Part shown: piece by piece, positions 8,352 to 16,513 of the stretch | How positions within the stretch are numbered: position 1 is the stretch's first letter | How the letters are laid out: each line of letters begins with the position of its first letter | Source: Streptantibioticus cattleyicolor NRRL 8057 = DSM 46488 | GTDB taxonomy: Bacteria > Actinomycetota > Actinomycetes > Streptomycetales > Streptomycetaceae | Direction of reading: 5' to 3' | DNA length: 64,000 nucleotides | Assembly: GCF_000240165.1 (NCBI RefSeq) | Contig: NC_017586.1 | Coordinates: 2,976,001 to 3,040,000 of the forward strand | Program-made: the position numbers and the translations under genes | Notes under the pieces: generated by a model | Databases searched by the model: none | What the model was told of the DNA's origin: nothing | The model's input: only the letters and a program-made list of their open reading frames with translations

Positions 8352-9587
8352 TCAGCCCGCTCTCAGGGCCATCGTCATCGCTTCGACGGCCAGGAGGGGG
8401 GCGACGTTGGAGTCGAGGGCTTCGCGGCAGGCGAGGATCGCTTCTATGCGGCGCAGGGTGTGTTCGGGGCGGCTGGTGGAGGCTATGCGGTCGATGGCGT
8501 CGGCGGCCTCGGCGTTGGCTATGGGGGTGGTGGAGCCGAGCTGGACGGCGAGGACGTCGCGGTAGAAGGCGGCGAGGTCGGTGAGGGCCAGGTCGAGGGT
8601 GTCGCGCTGGGTGCGGGTGGCGCGGCGTTTCTGGCGGTCGGCGAGGTCCTTCATGGCTCCGGCGGTGCCGCGGGGCAGGCGGCTGCCGGATCCGGAGGCG
8701 CCGAGGGCGGCGCGCAGTTCCTCGGTTTCCTTGGCGTCGGTCTCGTCGGCGACCTGTTTGGCGTCCTCGGTGGCCGAGTCGACCAGGGTCTGGGCGGCCT
8801 TGAGGCAGCCGCCGATGTCGCCGAGTTGGAGGGGGAGGCGCAGGACGGCGGCGCGGCGGGCGCGGGCGCGTTCGTCGGTGGCGAGGCGGCGGGCGCGGCC
8901 GATGTGGCCCTGGGTGGCGCGGGCGACCATGGCGGCGAGCGCGGGCTCGATGCCGTCGCGGCGGACGAGGACGTCGGCGACCGCGTCCACCGGCGGCGTG
9001 CGCAGCGTCAGATGACGGCAACGGGAACGGATGGTGGGGAGCACATCGTCCACGGAGGGCGCGCACAGCAGCCACACCGTGCGGGGCGCGGGCTCCTCGA
9101 CCGCCTTGAGCAGGACGTTGGCGGCGCCCTCGGTGAGGCGGTCGGCGTCCTCCAGGACGATCACCTGCCACCGGCCGCCCGCCGGGGACATCGAGGAACG
9201 GCGGACCAGGTCGCGGGTGTCCTTGACGCCGATGGAGAGCTGATCGGTGGCGACCACCTCCACGTCGGCGTGGGTGCCGACCAGCGTGGTGTGGCAGCCG
9301 TCGCAGAAGCCGCAGCCGGGGGCGCCGCCGAGCGCGCGGTCGGGGCTGACGCACTGCAGGGCGGCGGCGAAGGCCCGGGCGGCGGTGGCACGGCCGGCGC
9401 CGGGCGGACCGGTGAAGAGCCAGGCGTGGGTCATCCGGGAGGCGGCCCGGGGCTCCTCGCCCGCCGTGGAGTCCACCGCGACGGCGGCACCGGGAGCGTG
9501 GCTCACCAGCGCGTCGGCGTCCCGGGCGGCGGCCGTCAGCTGCTCGACCACCGGCCCCTGGCCGACCACGTCGTCCCACACCGACAT
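8352..9587 (-). CDS. holB: DNA polymerase III delta-prime subunit
   Basis: 411 aa. ATG 9587 preceded by AAGGAG at good spacing. This is the clamp-loader delta-prime subunit, which helps load the beta sliding clamp. The P-loop is degenerate (GPPGAGRA, no lysine), as expected for delta-prime, which does not hydrolyse ATP. A zinc module with cysteines in CVSP..GCGFCDGC follows. VLEDADRL and NVLLKAVEEP are typical AAA+ motifs, and SRCRHL is the sensor/arginine region. It lies downstream of tmk on the same strand, a pairing conserved in actinobacteria. Confidence 0.93.
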   Translation of the reverse strand: MSVWDDVVGQGPVVEQLTAAARDADALVSHAPGAAVAVDSTAGEEPRAASRMTHAWLFTGPPGAGRATAARAFAAALQCVSPDRALGGAPGCGFCDGCHTTLVGTHADVEVVATDQLSIGVKDTRDLVRRSSMSPAGGRWQVIVLEDADRLTEGAANVLLKAVEEPAPRTVWLLCAPSVDDVLPTIRSRCRHLTLRTPPVDAVADVLVRRDGIEPALAAMVARATQGHIGRARRLATDERARARRAAVLRLPLQLGDIGGCLKAAQTLVDSATEDAKQVADETDAKETEELRAALGASGSGSRLPRGTAGAMKDLADRQKRRATRTQRDTLDLALTDLAAFYRDVLAVQLGSTTPIANAEAADAIDRIASTSRPEHTLRRIEAILACREALDSNVAPLLAVEAMTMALRAG

Positions 9588-9676
9588 CCGCTCACTCCTT
9601 CCCCGCCGCCGGGGCCCTGAAGACCTGCCTCGCCCGTGGACACCATTGTGGGCCACCCCACTGACAACACCGACAA

Positions 9677-9710
9677 CGACGGCCCGGGTCGTGGCGACAC
9701 CGGGCCGTCG
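9677..9710 (-). terminator. Hairpin between tmk and holB
   Basis: Perfect inverted repeat CGACGGCCCGG / CCGGGCCGTCG with a 12-nt loop, just downstream of the tmk stop. There is no T-run. It could attenuate read-through from tmk into holB. Confidence 0.5.
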
Positions 9711-9728
9711 GCCGTCCGTACCCGCCGG

Positions 9729-12700
9729 TCACCGGTCGCGCTTGCGGCCGGGGCCGTCCTCCCGGTCGTCGTAGGGGCCGAGGAGTTCGTCGGCGAGGGT
9801 GGGCAGGTCGTCCAGCGGGGTCTCCTCCGCCCAGCTGGGGCGGGGCCGGTGGCGGCGGGCCGACGCGTCGGGGTGTTCGGCGGACGCGTCGCCCTGGGCC
9901 GGGTCGACCACCGGGAGTTCCCGGGTGCGGTCGGCGGGGGCCTCGGGGGCGGCGCCGTCGCCGCCCTGCCGGAAGAGCCAGGCGGGCACCCGGTCGGCCG
10001 GGTCGCCGCCGCCCTGCCGGACCGGGGGCAGCACCGCCGTCTCGTCCGTGGCGCCGGGCACCTCCCGGACCTGCGGGAGCACCGTGGTCTCCTCCGTGTC
10101 CGGACGCGCCTGCGGCAGCACCGCCGTCTCCTCGGCGTCCGGACGGCCCTGCGCGGGCACCGCGTCGGGACGTGCCTGCGGCAGCACGGCGGTCTCGTCG
10201 GCGTCGACCGGACGGGGCACCTCGACGGTACGGGTGGCCTCGTCGCCGGTACGGGCCCGCGGCGCGGACGTCCCACCGGCGGAACCCCCGGACGGCGGCT
10301 CGACCCGCGGCGTCTCGACGGTCCGCGTCTCGTCCCCGGACGGCTCGGACGCGCCGGAAGCCTTCCGGGCACCGGGCCCGGACGGCGACGGCGTCTGCAC
10401 CGTGCGCGTCGCCTCACCGTCCCACGACGCACCGGAGCCACCGGAACCGCCGGACGAACCCCGCGCACCCGGCGCATCCGATCCACCGGCGGGCCGGGGC
10501 TCGGAGGGCGACGGCGTCTGCACCGTGCGGGTCGCCTCGGCGTCCCGCGGCTCGGCGGGGGGCTCGGGGGCCAGGGAGGACTCGGCGGCCACCCGGGCGG
10601 CCTCGGCGGCGAGGCGGGCGTGCTCGGCGCGGAGCAGCGCCTCCTCGGCCTTGCGCTGCTTCTCCAGGCGGCGGGCCTCCGCCTCGGCGCGCAGCCGGTC
10701 CTGCTCCTCCTTCATGCGGCGCAGGCGTTCCTGCTCCTCGCGGTAGGCGCGTTCCTCCGCCTCGCGGCGGGCGCGTTCCTCCTCGGCGAGGCGCCGGGCC
10801 TCCTCGGCGCGCTTGCGGGCCTCCTCCGCCTGGCGGGCCTCCTCGGCGCGGCGGGCCTCCTCGATCTCGCGGCGCTTGCGCTCCTCCTCCTCGGCGCGCA
10901 GCCGGGCCAGGGTCTCCTGGCGTTCGCGCTCCTTGCGCTCCTCCTCGGCCTTGAGGGCGGCCTCCTCCTCGGCCCGCCTGCGGGCCTCCTCGGCGGCCTT
11001 GCGCTCGGCCTCGGCGCGGGCCGCGATCTCCTGCTCGGACAGCGGCAGCACCTGGTCGAGCCGGTGGCGGACGATCCGGGTCACCGCATCCGGCTCCTGA
11101 CCGGCGTCGACCACCAGGTAACGGGTGGGGTCGGCGGCGGCCAGGGTGAGGAAACCGGCGCGTACCCGCTCGTGGAACTCCGGGGGCTCGGACTCCAGGC
11201 GGTCCGGGGCCTCGGTGAAACGGTCCCGCGCGGTCTGCGGGGAGACGTCGAGCAGGACGGTGAGGTGGGGCACCAGGCCGCCGGTGGCCCAGCGAGAGAT
11301 GCGGGCGATCTCGGTGGGCGCGAGGTCGCGTCCGGCGCCCTGGTAGGCGACGGAGGAGTCGATGTAGCGGTCGGAGATGACCACGGCGCCGCGTTCCAGG
11401 GCCGGCCGGACCACCGAGTCGACGTGTTCGGCCCGGTCGGCGGCGTACAGCAGGGCCTCGGCGCGGTGCGAGATGCCGGTGCTGGAGACGTCGAGCAGGA
11501 TGGAGCGCAGCCGCTTGCCGATCGCGGTGGCCCCGGGCTCCCGGGTCACCACGACCTCGTGGCCCTTGCCGCGGATCCACTCCGCGAGCGCCTGGACCTG
11601 GGTGGACTTGCCGGCTCCGTCGCCGCCCTCGACGGCGATGAAGAAGCCGGTCGGGAAGGGCCGCTGCGCCGGGTCGCCGCCGCGCAGCGCCTCACGCAGG
11701 TCGCGCCGGAACGGCACTCCCTCGCGGTCGTCGAGCTTGCCGAGCACCAGCGCGGCCACCGGCAGCAGCAGCGCGCCGACGAGCATCAGGGTGTAGGCGG
11801 CGCCGCCGTGGTCGAAGGTGAACGAGGCGCCGGTCACCCGGTGCGGGCCGATCACCCCGGCCAATACCGGGGCCACCACGGCGGCCACCGCGACGGTGAC
11901 CCGGACCACGGCGTGCAGGTGGTCGGTGGTGCGGGCGCGGCGGGGCTCCTCGGCCTCCTGGTCGATCAGCAGGTGGCCGCAGTTGGCGGCGACCCCGGCG
12001 GCGTACCCGGCGACCAGCGCGAGCAGCAGTTCGGTGGTCGGGTCCGGCACCAGGCCGAGCAGGAGCAGGGCGACGCCGGTGACGGCGACGGCGAGGCTGA
12101 GCAGGCGGCGGCGGGAGAGCGCGGGCAGCACCCGGCGCGCGGTGCGGATGCCGAGCACCGGCCCCGCGGTCAGGGCCAGGGTGAGGATGCCGTACTCGAC
12201 CGGGCCGCCGCCCAGGTCGGCGCCGTGCAGTACGGCCAGCGCGGCGGCGGCGGCGATCGAGGCGGCGACGGCGGCGCAGGCCAGGACGAGGACGGGCAGG
12301 GCTCCGGTGCGTCCGCGTTCGGCGCCGGCCGGGCCCTTGGGCAGCCGCAGGCCCTCCAGCGGGGAGCGCGGCCGGGGCGTCCTCCCGGCCGGCGCCGCCT
12401 CGTCCGGTGCCGTGGCGGCGGCCGGGGCGGCGGCGTCCGGCAGGTGCAGCGAGTACAGGACGGTGATGGAGGCGGCGAAGAGCCCGGCGGCCAGGTAGCC
12501 GGCGAGCGCGACCTGGTGCAGGTCGAACCAGGTGGAGCCGACCGCGATCAGCTCGCTCACCAGGGAGACGACGATCAGGACCGCCGCCGCCAGCGGGAGC
12601 GCGGTGAAGCCGGTGCGCAGGTCGAGCCGGCGCAGCGCGTCGAGCCGGTCCGGGACGGCCGCCGTCACCTGGCCGGACGGGGCGGGGGCGGGGAGCAGCG

Positions 12701-13301
12701 CCGGGGCGGCGGCGTCCTTGGCCACCGTCCAGACGCGTTCGGCGACGCCGGAGACGAAGGCGGTGACCAGCAGCCAGGCGAGCGCGGTGTCGGGTACCCA
12801 GTCGATCCACAGCGGGGCGACGACGAGGAGTCCGAGGCGGACCGCGTCGGCGCCGATCATGGTCCAGCGGCGGTCGAGCAGGGCGCCGGAGCGCGTACCG
12901 GAACCGCCCTTGCCGTCGGTCTTCGCGGCGGGCCTGGCGACCGGGGTGATCAGCGCGCCGAGCGGTCCCAGCAGCACGGCGCCGAAGAGCAGCGCGGCCA
13001 GCACCCGCAGCGCCAGCACGGCCGCGACGGCGAAGGCCAGTCCGCGGTAGCCGCCGCCGAACGACTGGGCCTCGTCCGCCGCCTGCGCCGCGAGCGCCAC
13101 CAGGGCCAGCACCCCGAGCCGGTCGGCCACCGACCCGGTCAGCTGGGCCGTCCACAGCTTGCGCAGGGACGGGACGCGCAGCAGGGCGCGTACGGCACGT
13201 TCGCGGGAGTCCGCGGCGAGTGCGTCGGAGAACGCCGTCGTGGCACGGTCCGCGGCGGGGGTTTCTTCGGGCCCGCCCATGGGCTGCTCGGGACGCGTCA
13301 T
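9729..13301 (-). CDS. tmk: Thymidylate kinase fused to an MFS-like membrane domain and a coiled-coil tail
   Basis: 1190 aa, versus about 210 for a plain Tmk. Residues about 40-530 form an MFS-like multi-span membrane domain. Residues about 550-755 are a complete thymidylate kinase: P-loop EGGDGAGKST at about 555-565, DR-motif REPG, SDRYIDSSVAYQGAGR, and TMP-binding residues. It makes dTDP from dTMP for DNA synthesis. Residues about 757-915 are a charged EERAR-type coiled coil. The last 275 residues are disordered, with repeated threonine motifs ATRTVQTPSPS and ETAVLPQAR. ATG 13301 has a TAGGCT box 6 nt upstream and no real SD, so it is probably leaderless. A membrane-domain Tmk is typical of Streptomyces; the role of the extra domains is unknown. 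Confidence 0.9.
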   Translation of the reverse strand: MTRPEQPMGGPEETPAADRATTAFSDALAADSRERAVRALLRVPSLRKLWTAQLTGSVADRLGVLALVALAAQAADEAQSFGGGYRGLAFAVAAVLALRVLAALLFGAVLLGPLGALITPVARPAAKTDGKGGSGTRSGALLDRRWTMIGADAVRLGLLVVAPLWIDWVPDTALAWLLVTAFVSGVAERVWTVAKDAAAPALLPAPAPSGQVTAAVPDRLDALRRLDLRTGFTALPLAAAVLIVVSLVSELIAVGSTWFDLHQVALAGYLAAGLFAASITVLYSLHLPDAAAPAAATAPDEAAPAGRTPRPRSPLEGLRLPKGPAGAERGRTGALPVLVLACAAVAASIAAAAALAVLHGADLGGGPVEYGILTLALTAGPVLGIRTARRVLPALSRRRLLSLAVAVTGVALLLLGLVPDPTTELLLALVAGYAAGVAANCGHLLIDQEAEEPRRARTTDHLHAVVRVTVAVAAVVAPVLAGVIGPHRVTGASFTFDHGGAAYTLMLVGALLLPVAALVLGKLDDREGVPFRRDLREALRGGDPAQRPFPTGFFIAVEGGDGAGKSTQVQALAEWIRGKGHEVVVTREPGATAIGKRLRSILLDVSSTGISHRAEALLYAADRAEHVDSVVRPALERGAVVISDRYIDSSVAYQGAGRDLAPTEIARISRWATGGLVPHLTVLLDVSPQTARDRFTEAPDRLESEPPEFHERVRAGFLTLAAADPTRYLVVDAGQEPDAVTRIVRHRLDQVLPLSEQEIAARAEAERKAAEEARRRAEEEAALKAEEERKERERQETLARLRAEEEERKRREIEEARRAEEARQAEEARKRAEEARRLAEEERARREAEERAYREEQERLRRMKEEQDRLRAEAEARRLEKQRKAEEALLRAEHARLAAEAARVAAESSLAPEPPAEPRDAEATRTVQTPSPSEPRPAGGSDAPGARGSSGGSGGSGASWDGEATRTVQTPSPSGPGARKASGASEPSGDETRTVETPRVEPPSGGSAGGTSAPRARTGDEATRTVEVPRPVDADETAVLPQARPDAVPAQGRPDAEETAVLPQARPDTEETTVLPQVREVPGATDETAVLPPVRQGGGDPADRVPAWLFRQGGDGAAPEAPADRTRELPVVDPAQGDASAEHPDASARRHRPRPSWAEETPLDDLPTLADELLGPYDDREDGPGRKRDR

Positions 13302-13307
13302 CCTGCC

Positions 13308-13313
13308 AGCCTA
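13308..13313 (-). promoter_or_regulatory. -10 box for a leaderless tmk transcript
   Basis: TAGGCT on the minus strand, 6 nt before the tmk ATG. It fits the TANNNT rule for actinobacterial leaderless genes. Confidence 0.55.
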
Positions 13314-13406
13314 ACCAAAGCGGACGTCCCTACTCCTGCCACCCGGCGCACCGGGGTGCCGTGGTGCACGGTCCCGGTGGGCCGGACGGCGGGCGGCCGA
13401 CGGGGG

Positions 13407-16286
13407 TCACTCGCCGTCGTCGGTGGCCACGGCGGTGCCGGCCGCGGCCGACGTGGCCTTCTTGGCGGTCGCCTTCTTGGCCGTCGTCTTCTTGGCCGCC
13501 GTGGTCTTCTTGGCGGCGGTCTTCTTCGCGGCGGTGGTCTTCTTGGCGGCCGTCGCCTTCTTCGCCGGGGCCTTCTTCGCCGGGGCCTTCTTGGCGGTCG
13601 CCTTCTTCGCCGGGCCCTTGGCGCGCTTCTCGGCCAGCAGCTCGTAGCCGCGCTCGGGGGTGATGGTCTCCACGTCGTCGTCCCGGCGCAGCGTGGCGTT
13701 GGTCTCGCCGTCGGTGACGTACGGGCCGAAGCGGCCGTCCTTGACCACCACGGGGCGTTCGCTGACCGGGTCGGTGCCCAGTTCCTTCAGCGGCGGCTTG
13801 GCGGCGGCCCGGCCGCGCTGCTTGGGCTGGGCGTAGATCGCCAGCGCCTCCTCCAGGGTGACCGTGAAGATCTTCTCCTCGGAGTCGAGCGACCGGGAGT
13901 CGGTGCCCTTCTTCAGGTACGGCCCGTAGCGGCCGTTCTGCGCGGTGATCTCGGCGCCCGACTCGGGGTCGGTGCCCACCACGCGCGGCAGCGACATCAG
14001 CTTGAGCGCGTCCTCCAGCGTCACCGTGTCGAGCGCCATCGACTTCAGCAGCGACGCGGTGCGCGGCTTGACGGCGTTCTTCCCGGTCTTCGGGGTGCCC
14101 TCGGGGAGCACCTCGGTGACGTACGGGCCGTAGCGGCCGTCCTTGGCGACGATGGTGTGGCCGGTGGCCGGGTCGGTGCCCAGCTCGATGGCGCCGGTGG
14201 GCTTGGCCAGCAGTTCCCTGGCGTAGTCGACGGTCAGCTCGTCCGGCGGCAGGTCGTCGGGGACGTCGGCGCGGCGGCTGGTCTCCTCGCCGTCCTCGCC
14301 GGTGACGGCCTGCTCGACGTAGGGGCCGTAGCGGCCGACGCGCAGCACGATGCCGTCGCCGACCGGGAACGAGGAGACCTCGCGGGCGTCGATGGCGCCG
14401 AGGTCGGTGACGAGTTCCTTGAGCCCGCCGAGGTGGTCGCCGTCGCCGTTGCCCGCGTCGGCGGCGACCCCGGCCTGGCCCTCGGCGGCCTCGCCGAAGT
14501 AGAACCGGCGCAGCCACGGCACCGCCTGCGCCTCACCGCGGGCGATGCGGTCGAGGTCGTCCTCCATCCTGGCGGTGAAGTCGTAGTCGACCAGCCGGCC
14601 GAAGTGCTTCTCCAGCAGGCCGACGACGGCGAAGGAGAGGAACGAGGGGACGAGCGCGGTGCCCTTCTTGAACACGTAGCCGCGGTCGAGGATGGTGCCC
14701 ATGATCGTGGCGTAGGTGGAGGGGCGGCCGATCTCGCGCTCCTCCAGCTCCTTGACGAGCGACGCCTCGGTGTAGCGGGCCGGGGGCTTGGTGGAGTGAC
14801 CGTCGGCGTCGAGGGAGTGCGCGGTCAGCGGGTCGCCCTCGGTCACCTGGGGGAGCCGGCGCTCCCGGTCGTCCAGCTCGGCGTTGGGGTCGTCGGCGCC
14901 CTCGACGTACGCCTTGAGGAAGCCGTGGAAGGTGATGATCTTGCCGGAGGCGGAGAACTCGGCGTCCCGGCCGTCGGCGGAGCGCCCCGCCACCTTGACG
15001 GTGACCGACTGGCCGACCGCGTCCTTCATCTGGGAGGCGACGGTGCGCATCCAGATCAGCTCGTACAGGTGGTACTGGTCGCCGGTCAGGCCGGTCTCGG
15101 CGGGGGTGCGGAAGCGGTCGCCGGAGGGGCGGATCGCCTCGTGCGCCTCCTGGGCGTTCTTGACCTTGGAGGCGTACACGCGGGGCTTGTCGGGCAGGTA
15201 GTCGGCGCCGTAGAGCTGGGTGACCTGGGTCCGGGCGGCGGAGATCGCGGTCTCCGACAGCGTGGTGGAGTCGGTCCGCATGTAGGTGATGAAGCCGTTC
15301 TCGTACAGCTTCTGCGCCACCTGCATGGTGGCCTTGGCGCCCATGCCCAGCTTGCGGCTGGCCTCCTGCTGGAGGGTGGTGGTGCGGAACGGCGCGTACG
15401 GCGAGCGGCGGTAGGGCTTGGACTCCACCGAGCGCACCGCGAACCGGGTGTCGGCGAGCGCCGCGGCCAGCGCCCGCGCGGCCGACTCGTCCAGGTGCAG
15501 GACGGCCGAGCCCTCCTTGAGCCGTCCGTTGGGGCCGAAGTCGCGGCCCTGGGCGACCCGGCGGCCGTCCACCGAGGTCAGCCGGGCGGTGAGGGTGCCG
15601 GGGTCGGTGGGGTCGCCGGCCCGGCCGGTGCCGAAGGTGCCGACCAGGTCCCAGTACTCGGCGGAGGAGAACGCCATCCGCTCCCGCTCGCGCTCGACCA
15701 CCAGCCGGGTGGCCACCGACTGCACCCGGCCGGCCGACAGCCGCGGCATGACCTTCTTCCACAGCACCGGGGAGACCTCGTAGCCGTAGAGGCGGTCGAG
15801 GATGCGGCGCGTCTCCTGGGCGTCCACCAGCCGCTTGTTCAGCTCGCGGGGGTTGCGCACGGCGGCCTGGATGGCGTCCTTGGTGATCTCGTGGAAGACC
15901 ATCCGGCGCACCGGGACCTTGGGCTTGAGGACCTCCTGGAGGTGCCAGGCGATCGCCTCGCCCTCCCGGTCCTCATCGGTGGCCAGCAGGAGTTCGTCCG
16001 ACTCGGCCAGCAGCTCCTTGAGCTTCTTGACCTGCGTCTTCTTGTCCGCGTTGACGACGTAGACGGGCTGGAAGTCGTGTTCGACGTCCACCCCGAGGCG
16101 GCGCACCTCGCCGGTGTACTTGGCCGGCACCTCGGCGGCCCCGTTGGGCAGGTCGCGGATGTGCCCGACGCTCGCCTCGACCGTGTAACCGGGGCCGAGG
16201 TAGCCCTTGATCGTCTTCGCCTTGGCGGGCGACTCGACGATGACGAGGCGACGGCCGCCCTGTGCGGTCTCGGTGGTCGGGGACAA
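13407..16286 (-). CDS. topA: DNA topoisomerase I (type IA)
   Basis: 959 aa from TTG 16286 (GAGAAGAG upstream), the start used by Streptomyces orthologues. It relaxes negative supercoils through a covalent 5'-phosphotyrosine. The Toprim domain has Glu18 (IVESPAKAKT) and TDEDREGE at 103-110. The active-site Tyr is Tyr335 in ITYMRTDST. Four repeated topo-C modules (GRYGPY/GRFGPYV) follow instead of zinc fingers, as in other actinobacteria. The last 60 residues are an Ala/Lys tail (KKTTAAKK type), which is known to aid DNA binding and processivity in actinobacterial TopA. It lies 105 bp upstream of tmk, in the same direction. Confidence 0.97.
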   Translation of the reverse strand: MSPTTETAQGGRRLVIVESPAKAKTIKGYLGPGYTVEASVGHIRDLPNGAAEVPAKYTGEVRRLGVDVEHDFQPVYVVNADKKTQVKKLKELLAESDELLLATDEDREGEAIAWHLQEVLKPKVPVRRMVFHEITKDAIQAAVRNPRELNKRLVDAQETRRILDRLYGYEVSPVLWKKVMPRLSAGRVQSVATRLVVERERERMAFSSAEYWDLVGTFGTGRAGDPTDPGTLTARLTSVDGRRVAQGRDFGPNGRLKEGSAVLHLDESAARALAAALADTRFAVRSVESKPYRRSPYAPFRTTTLQQEASRKLGMGAKATMQVAQKLYENGFITYMRTDSTTLSETAISAARTQVTQLYGADYLPDKPRVYASKVKNAQEAHEAIRPSGDRFRTPAETGLTGDQYHLYELIWMRTVASQMKDAVGQSVTVKVAGRSADGRDAEFSASGKIITFHGFLKAYVEGADDPNAELDDRERRLPQVTEGDPLTAHSLDADGHSTKPPARYTEASLVKELEEREIGRPSTYATIMGTILDRGYVFKKGTALVPSFLSFAVVGLLEKHFGRLVDYDFTARMEDDLDRIARGEAQAVPWLRRFYFGEAAEGQAGVAADAGNGDGDHLGGLKELVTDLGAIDAREVSSFPVGDGIVLRVGRYGPYVEQAVTGEDGEETSRRADVPDDLPPDELTVDYARELLAKPTGAIELGTDPATGHTIVAKDGRYGPYVTEVLPEGTPKTGKNAVKPRTASLLKSMALDTVTLEDALKLMSLPRVVGTDPESGAEITAQNGRYGPYLKKGTDSRSLDSEEKIFTVTLEEALAIYAQPKQRGRAAAKPPLKELGTDPVSERPVVVKDGRFGPYVTDGETNATLRRDDDVETITPERGYELLAEKRAKGPAKKATAKKAPAKKAPAKKATAAKKTTAAKKTAAKKTTAAKKTTAKKATAKKATSAAAGTAVATDDGE

Positions 16287-16327
16287 CTTCGGCTCTTCTC
16301 TCCGGATCGGAAGGGTGACGCTGCGGA

Positions 16328-16357
16328 GTGTGACCGTAACCCAGGCCCCCGTGTCAA
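16328..16357 (-). promoter_or_regulatory. Candidate topA promoter
   Basis: A perfect -35 TTGACA (16357-16352, minus strand) lies about 65 bp upstream of the topA start. The matching -10 (GTCACA/TCACAC at 17-18 nt spacing) is poor, so this is tentative. Confidence 0.35.
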
Positions 16358-16513
16358 ACGGGAAAAGTCCGCAACGCCACTCGAACGGTAACCCGACTTC
16401 ATATCTTCCCGCCCACGGACATCCATGTCCGCCCGACGCCCGGGGAACGGGCCCGAGCCGATCCGGCCACCCGCCCCGGGGGTCGCGTGGCCCCGGGGAC
16501 GGCGGCGGCGCGG

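Noticed and set aside
10560-11040. CTCCTCGGC-rich repeats suggesting a tandem array
   Set aside because: They encode the Glu/Arg/Ala coiled coil of Tmk.
13400-13640. Short repeated DNA (GCCGTCTTCTTGGC-type), resembling a repeat array
   Set aside because: It encodes the Ala/Lys tail of TopA; codon repetition explains it. Not CRISPR or satellite DNA.
9636-16391. A 2251-codon open frame on the plus strand
   Set aside because: It is antisense to tmk and topA and is built of Gly/Val/Leu/Glu-rich low-complexity residues, the usual by-product of third-position GC bias. No start signal or domain.
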